The notes under the pieces: generated by a model
Databases searched by the model: none
What the model saw: the letters and a program-made list of their open reading frames with translations, nothing else
What the model was told of the DNA's origin: nothing
Shown: positions 22,512 to 30,750 of the stretch, in pieces
Layout: each line of letters starts with the position of its first letter
How positions within the stretch are numbered: position 1 is the stretch's first letter
From: DAIPKP01 sp964539095
GTDB taxonomy: Bacteria; Synergistota; Synergistia; Synergistales; Aminiphilaceae
Direction of reading: 5' to 3'
Assembly: GCA_964539095.1 (NCBI GenBank)
Contig: CAZIFL010000006.1
Location: 1-64,000 of the forward strand
DNA: 64,000 bases
Position numbers and translations under genes: made by a program

Positions 22512-23203
22512 CAGGGAAGCTCCTGCGGGGAGAGAGGAGTCTCCCGAAGGGTGACCGATCGGATTACCCCGTCTTCCAGAAAGAGACAGCGATGCCCCAT
22601 CTCGGCGATGGCGGCGGAATGGGTGATCATGATTACCGTGCTCTTTTGGGTGGCATGAAGCTCCTGGAGAAGTTCCAGAATTTTCACCCCGTTTTCTCGA
22701 TCCAGAGCCCCCGTGGGCTCGTCACAGAGGAGCAGCCGGGGCTTTTTGGCGAGAGCCCGGGCGATGGAGACCCGCTGCTGCTGCCCCCCGGAAAGCTGGC
22801 TCGGAAAGTGATCTCCGTACTCTCCGAGCCCCACCATCTCCAGAGCCTCCTGGGGATCCAGAGGCTCCTCCACCAGCTCCGCTGCTACCCCTACGTTCTC
22901 CCGGGCGGTGAGGGAGGGGATGAGGTTGTAGAACTGGAAGACGAAGCCCACGTGGTTCCTCCGGTATCGGGTGAGTGCTTTTTCCGAAGCCGCCGCAAGA
23001 TCTTCTCCTTCTACGAGCACCTTCCCTTCCGTGGGGGTGTCGATCCCCCCCAGAATGTTCAGCAGGGTGGTCTTTCCCGAGCCGGATTCTCCCAGGATGA
23101 CGGTGATCTCTCCGGGGTAGATATCCCCGGTCACCCCCCGAAGCACCCGCACAGGCACCTCCCCCATCATGAAGGTGCGGTGCACATCTCGGAGTTCTAT
23201 CAT
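22508..23203 (-). CDS. ABC exporter ATPase (LolD/MacB type)
   Basis: 231 residues, start ATG 23203 overlapping the folD stop. Walker A GESGSGKTT, signature LSGGQQQRVSIARALA, Walker B LLLCDEPTGALD and a switch His (MITHSA). It energises the permease encoded next. The MMGEVPVRVLRGV opening is typical of the LolD/MacB subfamily. Confidence 0.95.
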   Translation of the reverse strand: MIELRDVHRTFMMGEVPVRVLRGVTGDIYPGEITVILGESGSGKTTLLNILGGIDTPTEGKVLVEGEDLAAASEKALTRYRRNHVGFVFQFYNLIPSLTARENVGVAAELVEEPLDPQEALEMVGLGEYGDHFPSQLSGGQQQRVSIARALAKKPRLLLCDEPTGALDRENGVKILELLQELHATQKSTVIMITHSAAIAEMGHRCLFLEDGVIRSVTLRETPLSPQELPW

Positions 23204-24045
23204 CTCCTCTTGCAGGCTTCCAGGGTGTTGAGGAGGAGCATGGCGATGGTCATGGGCCCCACCCCTCCCGGAACCGGGGTGATCCAGGATGCTTTGGGAA
23301 GAAGGTTCTCAAAATCCACGTCCCCTACCAACCCCTCTTCCAGGCGGTTGATTCCCACGTCCACGATAACCGCTCCCTCCTTGATCATCTCCGCCGTAAG
23401 GAATCGGGGCTTTCCCAGGGCCGCCACGACAATATCCGCCTCTCGGGTATGATGGGCGATATCCTGGGTTCGGCTGTGGCAGAGGGTGACCGTGGCATTC
23501 TGAGCCAGCAGGAGATGTGCCACGGGCTTTCCCACGATGTTGCTCCGCCCCAGTACCACCGCCTGTTTTCCCTCGGGATTGATGCCATACTCTTTGAGAA
23601 GGTAGAGAATTCCCTTGGGGGTGCAGGGCTCGGTGCAGGGGAGTCCCATGACGAGATTACCCATATTTTCCGGAGCAAAACCGTCCACATCCTTTTCCGG
23701 AGCGATCCCCCGGATAACCTCGGCGCTGTCCATCTGTTCCGGCAACGGAAGCTGTACCAGAATGCCGTCAATCTGGGAATCCTCGTTCATGCTCTGTAAC
23801 AGACGGAGAAGCTCCTCCTGGGGGGTCTCCTGGGGGAGGCGGTGGAGAATGGAGCGAAACCCCACGGAGGCACAGGCCTTTTCCTTCTGCCCCACGTAGA
23901 CCTTGGAGGCGGGATTATCTCCCACGATCACCACTGCCAGGCAGGGGGGGCGCTTCCCTTTGTTCTCAAGCTTCAGCACCTCGCTGGCGATATGCTCCCG
24001 CACTCGGGCGGCGGTTTTTTTCCCGTCAAGAATCTGGGCTGTCAC
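23200..24045 (-). CDS. folD: bifunctional methylenetetrahydrofolate dehydrogenase/cyclohydrolase FolD
   Basis: 281 residues. It interconverts methylene-, methenyl- and formyl-tetrahydrofolate. Markers: YVGQKEKAC with the catalytic Lys, DGILVQLPLP, EKDVDGFAPENMG with the conserved Asp, CTPKGI, and the NADP-binding VVLGRSNIVGKPVAHLLL then PVPGGVGPMT at the end. It is the first gene of an operon whose other members form an ABC exporter, joined by four-base overlaps. The pairing has no obvious metabolic logic; a folate or C1 link to metF and metH at 51-55 kb is plausible at the pathway level. Confidence 0.96.
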   Translation of the reverse strand: MTAQILDGKKTAARVREHIASEVLKLENKGKRPPCLAVVIVGDNPASKVYVGQKEKACASVGFRSILHRLPQETPQEELLRLLQSMNEDSQIDGILVQLPLPEQMDSAEVIRGIAPEKDVDGFAPENMGNLVMGLPCTEPCTPKGILYLLKEYGINPEGKQAVVLGRSNIVGKPVAHLLLAQNATVTLCHSRTQDIAHHTREADIVVAALGKPRFLTAEMIKEGAVIVDVGINRLEEGLVGDVDFENLLPKASWITPVPGGVGPMTIAMLLLNTLEACKRR

Positions 24046-24104
24046 GGAGAAACACGTCCTTTCGCAGGGAATTTTATGAACATTCTGGTTGAAACAATAT
24101 TATT

Positions 24105-24551
24105 TTATTGGATTGAATGAGATGTTTTTCCGAAGAGTCGTTTTTTCAGGAAGTCCCATGCTATATTCCGGTTCTGAACCCAAAGGGCGGAAAACATGCC
24201 CAGTAATCCTGTGGTTGCCATGTTTACAGGGCATACTTGTTGTCCGCAAAAGGGGCAAATGGTGACCGCAGAGTAAAGGTTCGTAAATCCGAACCACCAG
24301 CCAAAGAGTTGTAAGAGATGTCGGAATACGGTTTTTTTGGTTTTTTCAGGAATCTTTTTGGACTCTTTGGAGAGGATGACGTCCCCATATTCGTGTCCCT
24401 CATGGGGAGGCAGGGATACGTTTTCTTGAGGGGCATGGTCACATTTCGTAGGGTTCATGGGGTTTACGGTAAAAAGGCCGAGCCTTTCCATGGTCAGGTT
24501 GCTGCTTATAGAAACTGTCTTTCCGGGAAAAAGAAAACTTTTCCGCATCAT
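24105..24551 (-). CDS. unidentified small protein with a CPFC motif
   Basis: 148 residues from ATG 24551, with TAGGAGGTGAA directly upstream, a very strong ribosome site. I recognise no family. The first ~80 residues are polar and basic (KESKKIPEKTKKTVFRHL). The rest is hydrophobic, with LLQLFGWWFGFTNLYSAVTI, then CPFCGQQVCPV (three Cys, possibly metal-binding or redox), then MATTGLLGMFSALWV, a likely membrane segment. It precedes folD by 59 bases on the same strand and may share its transcript. A short zinc-ribbon-like membrane protein is one possibility. Confidence 0.6.
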   Translation of the reverse strand: MMRKSFLFPGKTVSISSNLTMERLGLFTVNPMNPTKCDHAPQENVSLPPHEGHEYGDVILSKESKKIPEKTKKTVFRHLLQLFGWWFGFTNLYSAVTICPFCGQQVCPVNMATTGLLGMFSALWVQNRNIAWDFLKKRLFGKTSHSIQ

Positions 24552-24760
24552 TTCACCTCCTATTGGAGCGGTTGTGGAAACGATGTTTGAGAAAGCATCT
24601 GATGGATGAAACCTCTATCTGGGTTACGTGATTTTACGTTTTCAAGAAAAATGGTTTTTATGCCTTTGAATCTGTGTTTCAAGAATTTTTTCATCGTCCG
24701 CCATGATATCAGGAATGAAGAGAAAAAACCAGTATTTGGGAAAACTTTTTGTATGGTTTT

Positions 24761-26029
24761 TCAGAGATTCCAGGAAACAAAATTTCCCATCTCGTCCTCT
24801 TCCAGCGGTACAGGCTCCTGCAGAATGTCCATATCCGAATGCTTTGCCACCTCTTCCCGAAGGGAGGTGGAGAATTGGAGATATTCCAGAGAACGGGTAT
24901 CCCGAAGGCGAATCACTTGGGCCTCCGGGGAGGTTAGAAAGAGGGCCCCCTGGAGCACCTGCCGATGATTTGCCAGAATAAGGGGGAGCTTCTCCGTTAC
25001 CCGGGCGGTGAGAGCGTTGGCGTAGGTGGTGGCGAGGTCCACCTTGCGGAGCAGTTCTTCCGTGGCGAAGTCTGCCATGCCGATTCCCGAGGCGTTTCCT
25101 TCGGAGCCCTCCGAAAGATCAAGAACCCCTATGTAGTCTGCCTCGAAAGAGCGCCCCTCCTTGGGAGAGCCGTCGCATTTTCTGCCGATAACGTTGGGAT
25201 CCATTCCTGCTCCGGAGATATCCTTTCCCATGCGGTCCAGGAGCAGTATTTCTGCCTGGGGGAGGAGTATTTTTCCCATGAGACTCCGGGCACGTTCCAG
25301 GAGCTTCGGCTCCTCTTGGGGGATCTCTTCGGGGCGGAGCCCCGTCACCGAGGCAGTCTCTTCGTGGGCGTTTTCGATGATCCCCAATCCTCCCAGGATA
25401 GGGCATTTTTCCAGAATCACCTTCCGGAAGGCGAGGAGTTCCTCTCCCAGGGCCTGGAGCCCCACACTGTGGCAGGAGGCGGCTCCCTTGAGTTTCCCCA
25501 GCCCTACGACCATCATCTTGGTGAGGCCGCTTTCGCAGGGGCCGGAGATATCCGTATGGGGTTTGATCCGGTTCAGCAGCACCACTCCGTCAGCCTTCCA
25601 TGCCTGGGCATCCCAGTAGATGCGAAGACCCTTCGGGGTGGAGCCCACCTCAATGGTCTCCATAGAGGAGAGGATGGAGGCCCCCACGCTCTCTTCTGTA
25701 ATGCCCAGGTGGCGTAGTACTTCAAGCTGTCCCTGGGCGGTACCTCCTCCGTGGCTTCCCATGCCGGGCACCAGAAAGGGCTCTACTCCGGCGCCCCGAA
25801 GCCAGGCCACCACAGTGCGGTGAATCTCCGGAATATTGCTGATTCCCCGGCTTCCTGCGGTGATGGCTATGCGGGCTCCGGGAGGGAGACTTCCCGGCGG
25901 GAGGATGTGCTCTAGGGCGAGGGTTATTTCCGAAGACAGGTTCTCTAGTCTTGGTCGGGGGAAACGCTGCCGGGCGAGCCCCATCAGAGGAAGTTCCTGA
26001 TGCTGCAAAAAATGTTCCAGATTTGCCAT
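24761..26029 (-). CDS. LarA-like nickel-pincer-cofactor isomerase family protein
   Basis: 422 residues from ATG 26029 (AAAAGGAG upstream). The N-terminal half matches the LarA/DUF2088-type fold: ARIAITAGSRGISNIPEIHR, LVPGMGSHGGGTAQGQ with the nucleotide-site GSHGG, then GVVLLNRIKPHTDISGPCES followed by GLTKMM. LarA itself racemises lactate with a nickel-pincer nucleotide; relatives act on other 2-hydroxy acids. The family member called group 22 fits by memory, not by search. It is the last gene of the aminotransferase-permease-dehydrogenase unit, so a 2-hydroxy acid substrate is a reasonable guess. No larB, larC or larE is in the window. Confidence 0.75.
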   Translation of the reverse strand: MANLEHFLQHQELPLMGLARQRFPRPRLENLSSEITLALEHILPPGSLPPGARIAITAGSRGISNIPEIHRTVVAWLRGAGVEPFLVPGMGSHGGGTAQGQLEVLRHLGITEESVGASILSSMETIEVGSTPKGLRIYWDAQAWKADGVVLLNRIKPHTDISGPCESGLTKMMVVGLGKLKGAASCHSVGLQALGEELLAFRKVILEKCPILGGLGIIENAHEETASVTGLRPEEIPQEEPKLLERARSLMGKILLPQAEILLLDRMGKDISGAGMDPNVIGRKCDGSPKEGRSFEADYIGVLDLSEGSEGNASGIGMADFATEELLRKVDLATTYANALTARVTEKLPLILANHRQVLQGALFLTSPEAQVIRLRDTRSLEYLQFSTSLREEVAKHSDMDILQEPVPLEEDEMGNFVSWNL

Positions 26030-26058
26030 GAGGGTTCTCCTTTTGTAAAGCCATGCGA

Positions 26059-26087
26059 AAGGGTGCCCCTAGGTAAAGAGCACCCTT
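26059..26087 (-). other. intercistronic hairpin
   Basis: AAGGGTGC (26059-26066) pairs with GCACCCTT (26080-26087) around a 13-base loop, in the 76-base gap between the Ldh2-type gene and the LarA-like gene. There is no T-run, so it is more likely a processing or mRNA-stability structure than a terminator. Confidence 0.4.
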
Positions 26088-26105
26088 GAGATTGATCCTG
26101 AGAGC

Positions 26106-27197
26106 CTACTCGGGAAAGAACTCCTTCGGAAGATCCAGAGAAAAACGCTCTCCGTAGCCCTGGAGTTCTTTCCAGGTAATTTCGTCCAGGGGGACCCCAG
26201 ATGCCAGGGCTTTCTGTCGCTGCTCCCGCTCCTTTTCGCCGTGAATATAGATTCGTTCCTCCCCCTCTGCACGAGAGGAGGAGCGGATCTCTTCGAGAAT
26301 ATTCTCTACCGCGGTGGCGATTTCCCAAGGATCTCCGAAGAGCCGCAAATTCAGGGCAGCGAAGAAGTGGGCTATGGCGCCTCCCGTCTCGGGGGTGAAG
26401 GTATGGCGGCTCCAGGTTCCTCCCGAGAGGGCGGCGCAGAAAAGCTCCACCAGAAGTCCCAGGCCGTATCCCTTATGGCCTCCCAGAAGCTCTCCCCGAC
26501 CTCCCAGCATGAGCTGGCCTCCCAAAGGAAGAGGGCTTTTGAAGAGGGTGCTCATCCCCGGTGCATCTCCGGTATCCTCCCCTTTATCGTCCACCGCCCA
26601 GCCCAGAGGCATGGGGAGGCCTCGCCGGGCGTAGACCTCGATTTTGCCGTGAGGCACCGTGGTGGTGGCCATATCAAGAAGAAAAGGCTCTCCCTCCTTT
26701 GCGGGAAGGGCCACCGCCAGAGGGTTGGTTCCCAGGAGGCGTTCCTTGCCGTGGGTGACGATGGCAAACTTTTCGGTGTTCGTCATGGCCACCCCGATGC
26801 ACCCCTCGGGAACCGCCATTTCCGCCCAGAGCCCTGCCATGCCGTAGTGGTTGGAGTTGCGCACCGCACAGAAACCAGAGCCTACCTTTTTGGCCCGGTC
26901 TATGCAGAGTTTCATGGCCTGATCTGCGATATCCATGCCGATGCCGTTATGACCGTCCAGCACCACGGAGTTGGGGGTTTCGTGCACCTTCTCAAGAGGG
27001 GCGTGAGGGCGGAAGAGCCCCTCTTGAACGTAGCTTTCGTAATCCCCCAGGCGTTGGAGGCCGTGGGAGGGGACCCCACGGGCATCCGCTTCCACCAGAG
27101 CCCAGGCGGTGATGGCCGCCTTTTCTCGGGGGTATCCGATATGCTCCAGGATGTTGGTGGCGAAATTCTGCAGTGCTCGGTAGTTCGAATAGTGCAT
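26106..27197 (-). CDS. Ldh2/malate-type NAD(P)H-dependent 2-oxoacid dehydrogenase
   Basis: 363 residues from ATG 27197 (GGAGACGCG upstream). Family landmarks: ADARGVPSHGLQRL with the catalytic His, VLDGHNGIGM, VRNSNHYGMAGLWAEMA, LLGTNPLAVALPAKEGEPFL, LDMATTTVPHGKI and GGHKGYGLGLLVELFCAALS. Members reduce 2-oxo acids or oxidise 2-hydroxy acids (malate, ureidoglycolate, sulfolactate types). Next to a permease, an aminotransferase and a LarA-like isomerase, it probably handles the oxo/hydroxy acid step of a degradative route. Confidence 0.92.
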   Translation of the reverse strand: MHYSNYRALQNFATNILEHIGYPREKAAITAWALVEADARGVPSHGLQRLGDYESYVQEGLFRPHAPLEKVHETPNSVVLDGHNGIGMDIADQAMKLCIDRAKKVGSGFCAVRNSNHYGMAGLWAEMAVPEGCIGVAMTNTEKFAIVTHGKERLLGTNPLAVALPAKEGEPFLLDMATTTVPHGKIEVYARRGLPMPLGWAVDDKGEDTGDAPGMSTLFKSPLPLGGQLMLGGRGELLGGHKGYGLGLLVELFCAALSGGTWSRHTFTPETGGAIAHFFAALNLRLFGDPWEIATAVENILEEIRSSSRAEGEERIYIHGEKEREQRQKALASGVPLDEITWKELQGYGERFSLDLPKEFFPE

Positions 27198-27209
27198 GAA
27201 GCGCGTCTC

Positions 27210-28583
27210 CTAGCCGCAGAAGTAGAGGGCGAAGGGGGCCAGGAGAAATACCGAGAGCACCGCCCGGATAACGTAGATCACCGTAAGTTTTCCCGCCCCC
27301 AGAGGGATGGTGGAGTTCAGAATCAGCACTCCCACCTCGGTCATGTAGATGAGCCCCGTGGCGGAGATTCCTGCGCACATGAACTTTGCTGCCTCTGCCA
27401 CCCGATCCGCTCCGATTACTGCCGCTAGAAACTGGTCTGCGTAGCTTAGCACGAAGGCCGGAGCAACCTGAGCGGCTTCGGGAATGTTCACCAGCGCAAG
27501 CATCCAGGCGAAGGGAAGGGAGATCCACTGGAAGATGGGGGTGTTATTGGCAACGATGAGCACTAGGGTTCCCCAGGAGATGACCAGAGGCATGGTACTC
27601 ACGATAAGGGAGGTGAAGGTGCGGAGGCAGGTGGCTACCACCGTATAGGCCCCCTGATCCCGAGCTTTCTCCACCGCCGAGTGCAGAGCCCACTCTCGAA
27701 GGGTGAACCCCTGGGGGAGATCCTCCCCGATCGGCTGCTGCTCTTTCCCCGAGTAGTCGTCCTTCATCCCCCGGAGAGGCCAGATACGGGGCATGAGAAG
27801 AGCCAGGATAAACGTCACGATATAGATGGAGATGAGAAGCTGAAAGTACATATGAGGAAGCCCCACGAAATCCGCCATGAGGTAGATATAGGCGATGCTG
27901 ATCACCGAGAAGCAGGTGGCGATGATGGAGGCCTCCCGATCGCTATAGTAGCCCTCTCGATGCATCTTGGTGGTGATGACCACCCCCACGGAGCTACTCC
28001 CTACCCAGGAGGCCACGCAATCCACCGCGGCCCTTCCGGGAAGGGTGAAGAGGGGGCGTAGTATCGGCCGGGCCATGGTGCCGATGTACTCCATGAGGCC
28101 GAAGTCCGTAAGAAAGGGAACGATAAAGGCCAGCACCGAGAAGACAACCAGAAGTGCCGGGGCGAGCAAAAAGCCGGGAGTTCCCCCGTTATCCATGTGC
28201 CAGATGATTTCTGGCCCCACTTTGAAGTAGATGAGGGGATAGAAGATCGCTCCCAGAAGACGGGAGAATACCCAGAAGGGAGAGACCATGAAAAGCTCCG
28301 AAAGAAAATCGTTTTCCCGGACGAATTTTGGTTTTGCCAGTACCGCGTAAAGGGTGAAGAGGGCCCCTGCACAGACAAGGATCATGGCTAGAAAGGGGAG
28401 CTGGCCTTTGAGAGTTCCCTTACCGAAGTCGATGGCCATCCCCAGCAGGGTGTTCATGGTGGTACCCTGAGGGATAGGCATGAGAAAGGCCACGGCTCCT
28501 ACAAGAGATGGAATAAGAAATTTCATAATTTCGCTGGTGCGAAGGGGGCGCTTTATTGGTTGCTGCTGATGGATTTCGTTCAT
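27210..28583 (-). CDS. YjiH-type nucleoside-recognition-domain membrane protein
   Basis: 457 residues from ATG 28583 (AAAGGAG upstream), with about ten hydrophobic segments. Characteristic stretches are FLTDFGLMEYIGTMARPILR and LPGRAAVDCVASWVGSSSVG, the latter being the gate/nucleoside-recognition pattern seen in YjiH proteins. A cytoplasmic loop (about 255-300) separates two halves. It is likely a transporter for the compound metabolised by the neighbouring enzymes; the substrate is unknown. Confidence 0.82.
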   Translation of the reverse strand: MNEIHQQQPIKRPLRTSEIMKFLIPSLVGAVAFLMPIPQGTTMNTLLGMAIDFGKGTLKGQLPFLAMILVCAGALFTLYAVLAKPKFVRENDFLSELFMVSPFWVFSRLLGAIFYPLIYFKVGPEIIWHMDNGGTPGFLLAPALLVVFSVLAFIVPFLTDFGLMEYIGTMARPILRPLFTLPGRAAVDCVASWVGSSSVGVVITTKMHREGYYSDREASIIATCFSVISIAYIYLMADFVGLPHMYFQLLISIYIVTFILALLMPRIWPLRGMKDDYSGKEQQPIGEDLPQGFTLREWALHSAVEKARDQGAYTVVATCLRTFTSLIVSTMPLVISWGTLVLIVANNTPIFQWISLPFAWMLALVNIPEAAQVAPAFVLSYADQFLAAVIGADRVAEAAKFMCAGISATGLIYMTEVGVLILNSTIPLGAGKLTVIYVIRAVLSVFLLAPFALYFCG

Positions 28584-28626
28584 TTTTATACTACTCCTTT
28601 CAACGATATGGTGCGATTTTCGGGAG

Positions 28627-29844
28627 CTATCCCCGGCGACGGTATCTCTCCATGGCTCGGGCTAGGCGGGCGCATCCTTCTTCTGCTGCAGCGGGGGAGA
28701 CCTTGGCGAAGGAGAGCCGCAGGGTGTCCCGGTAGTTTTCCGGGGAGGTGAAGAAAATTTCCCCGGGAATGAGGCCGATCTTTTCTTCGGTTACTGCAAA
28801 GGTGGCAAACTCCATGGAGTTGTGTAGCCAGGGAGCCCGACCCCAGAGAAAAAAGCCCCCCCGGGGAAGCTCGTAGAGAAAATCTTCCGGAGCAAGATGC
28901 CTTTTCAATGCCTCCACCATACCATCTCGTTTTTCTCCGTAGGTTTTACGGAGAGTTTTGAGGTGATCCTGAAAATCGTAATCCGAGAGAAAACGGAAGA
29001 TCCCTTCGTGCAGAATGGTGGGAAGGTTGAGATCGTTGGTCACCCGGATCTGGTGAAACTTTTTGTAGAGTTCCGGGGGGGCTATCATCCAGCCGCAGCG
29101 TATTCCCGGAGCGATGAGCTTGGAAAAACTCCCCAGATAGATCACTCGACCGTCGTTTTCCTGCATGGCGAGGTAGGTGCCGGGGGGAGGGGCATCGTAG
29201 TAGAGATGGCGGTAGGGATCGTCTTCGAGAATGAGAAAATCGTATTTTTTGGCGAGTTCCAGAATATCCAGGCGGCGCTGGGAGGAGGTGACTCTTCCTG
29301 AGGGGTTCTGGAAGTTGGGGATCGTATAAAGAAGCTTGATATGGTGTTCCCGAGCCAGAAACTCCAGCCTCTCCGGCAGGGGGCCCTCATCATCCATCTC
29401 CAGGCTGTGGAAGATTGCCCCCTCCTTGGAGAAGGTCAGAAGGGCCTCGGCGTAGGACGGAGCCTCCACCGCTATGGGATCTCCTGGGTTGATAAGCCCC
29501 TCAGCGGTGATGTTGATCCCCTCATGGGATCCCGTGGTGAGCATGAGTTGGGGCCAATCCAGCCCTGGCGGAAGAAGGTTCTCACTGCGCATCCATTGGG
29601 CTATCCAGCGGCGCAGGTCCTCGTGACCGTCCGAATCGTGATAGTAGGTAAGCATCTCCGGCCCCCTGTCGAAAGCTGCGCTGAAGGAGCTGCGCAACTT
29701 CTCCAGAGGGAGAAGATCCTCCGAAGGTTCTCCCGCAGTAAAGGAGAGAGCCTGATGCTGGTGTACCAGCTCAATCATATCCTGAATATCTGAATCGTAA
29801 AGTCTTCGAGCCCGGGTGCTAAGATGAGAGAGTATTTTTTTCAT
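28627..29844 (-). CDS. PLP-dependent aminotransferase (class I, 2-aminoadipate/MocR-core type)
   Basis: 405 residues from ATG 29844; the longer frame to 29910 crosses the promoter and operator. Fold-type I features: LTTGSHEGINITAEGLINPG, YTIPNFQNPSGRVTSSQRR, LEDDPYRHLYY and the PLP-lysine site YLGSFSKLIAPGIRCGW. Closest to multi-substrate transaminases such as LysN-like enzymes. It is first in the minus-strand catabolic unit and directly behind the palindrome at 29868-29888. Confidence 0.9.
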   Translation of the reverse strand: MKKILSHLSTRARRLYDSDIQDMIELVHQHQALSFTAGEPSEDLLPLEKLRSSFSAAFDRGPEMLTYYHDSDGHEDLRRWIAQWMRSENLLPPGLDWPQLMLTTGSHEGINITAEGLINPGDPIAVEAPSYAEALLTFSKEGAIFHSLEMDDEGPLPERLEFLAREHHIKLLYTIPNFQNPSGRVTSSQRRLDILELAKKYDFLILEDDPYRHLYYDAPPPGTYLAMQENDGRVIYLGSFSKLIAPGIRCGWMIAPPELYKKFHQIRVTNDLNLPTILHEGIFRFLSDYDFQDHLKTLRKTYGEKRDGMVEALKRHLAPEDFLYELPRGGFFLWGRAPWLHNSMEFATFAVTEEKIGLIPGEIFFTSPENYRDTLRLSFAKVSPAAAEEGCARLARAMERYRRRG

Positions 29845-29867
29845 GGGAACACCACCCTTTCCTTGAA

Positions 29868-29888
29868 ATTGGATCCACTGGATCCAAT
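29868..29888. promoter_or_regulatory. palindromic operator, probable GntR/FCD site
   Basis: Nine-base perfect inverted arms, ATTGGATCC (29868-29876) and GGATCCAAT (29880-29888), around ACT. It is located just downstream of the predicted start of the minus-strand aminotransferase transcript, a roadblock or repressor position, and 88 bases from the divergent gntR. FadR/FCD regulators typically bind short palindromes of this kind; recognition by the adjacent regulator is inferred. Confidence 0.75.
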
Positions 29889-29900
29889 AGTATGAGCCGT

Positions 29901-29930
29901 ATGGTATCATCCTGAAAGAAAAGGTGTCAA
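29901..29930 (-). promoter_or_regulatory. candidate promoter of the aminotransferase unit
   Basis: On the minus strand TTGACA (29930-29925), an 18-base spacer and TACCAT (29906-29901). Expected start near 29894, so the palindrome at 29868-29888 covers about +6 to +26. Confidence 0.55.
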
Positions 29931-29975
29931 CAGAAAAAAATTGCTCATGGTGTATAATACCAGGGAGGGGTATTT

Positions 29976-30710
29976 ATGGGGCGAAAGCATTTTGGGAATA
30001 AGGGAGCCTTAGAGGGGCGGTATGTAAAGGGCAGTCCGGGGTTGCTCCAGGAATCTCCGGCGGATCGGGTATATCAGGAGGTGCTCCGGCAGATTGTGGC
30101 GGGAGAGCTTGGGGCGGGAGAACGGCTTCCTGCGGAGCCTCTGGCGGAGCAGATGGGGTATAGTCGGATGCCTGTACGGGAGGCCCTGCAACGTCTTGCT
30201 TCCGAGGGGATTGTGGTGATTACTCCGGGGTGTGGAGCCCGGCTTGTTTCTCCTTCTCCTCAAGAGATCCGGGATGTCTACGCTGTACGGGTGGTGCTTG
30301 AGGATATGGCCCTCCGTCTGGCTCTGAAGCAGACAACCTCTTTTTTCTTTGCTTTTCTGGAAGATATTCTCTATCATCAGAGGGAGGCTCGGGAACAGTC
30401 CTACGAGGACTACCTGCGTCAGGACATGGCCTTTCACCGTGCTCTGGCGGAGTGGGGAGGGAATGCCTTTCTTGGGGCCTCCGTAGAGAGTGCTCTTGCG
30501 GCCTCTTGGGTCTATCGCATGCTTTTTGAGACCCGCCGGGGGCGCGGGCTTTTGCCGAGCCCTGAGGAGGAGCATGGGGATATTCTCGAAGCCCTGCGGA
30601 GGCAAGATGAGGAGCATGCGGTACTCCTGATGAAGGAGCATATACTTCGGGGGATCGAAGATCTCGGCTTTGGGAAGAAGGAAGAGCCCGAAGCCTTTAG
30701 TTCGTCATAG
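29976..30710 (+). CDS. GntR-family regulator with FCD ligand domain
   Basis: 244 residues from ATG 29976 (GGGAGGGG seven bases upstream). The winged helix spans about 25-95: ADRVYQEVLRQIVAGELGAG, RLPAEPLAEQMGYSRMPVRE, ALQRLASEGIVV. The C-terminal FCD domain has RVVLEDMALRLAL, then DMAFHRALAEWGGN, with Asp/His of the metal site, and later His residues in EEEHGDI and EEHAVLLMKEHI. Such regulators sense small organic acids. It is divergent from the aminotransferase-permease-dehydrogenase unit and is likely its regulator. Confidence 0.92.
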   Translation: MGRKHFGNKGALEGRYVKGSPGLLQESPADRVYQEVLRQIVAGELGAGERLPAEPLAEQMGYSRMPVREALQRLASEGIVVITPGCGARLVSPSPQEIRDVYAVRVVLEDMALRLALKQTTSFFFAFLEDILYHQREAREQSYEDYLRQDMAFHRALAEWGGNAFLGASVESALAASWVYRMLFETRRGRGLLPSPEEEHGDILEALRRQDEEHAVLLMKEHILRGIEDLGFGKKEEPEAFSSS

Positions 30711-30750
30711 CTGTATGATTTGGCAAGATAAGAGGAGAGGAGATGTGAAA

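Noticed and set aside
26241..27428. A 395-codon plus-strand frame over the Ldh2-type gene
   Set aside because: A shadow of the minus-strand dehydrogenase and permease; His- and Gly-rich with no fold pattern.
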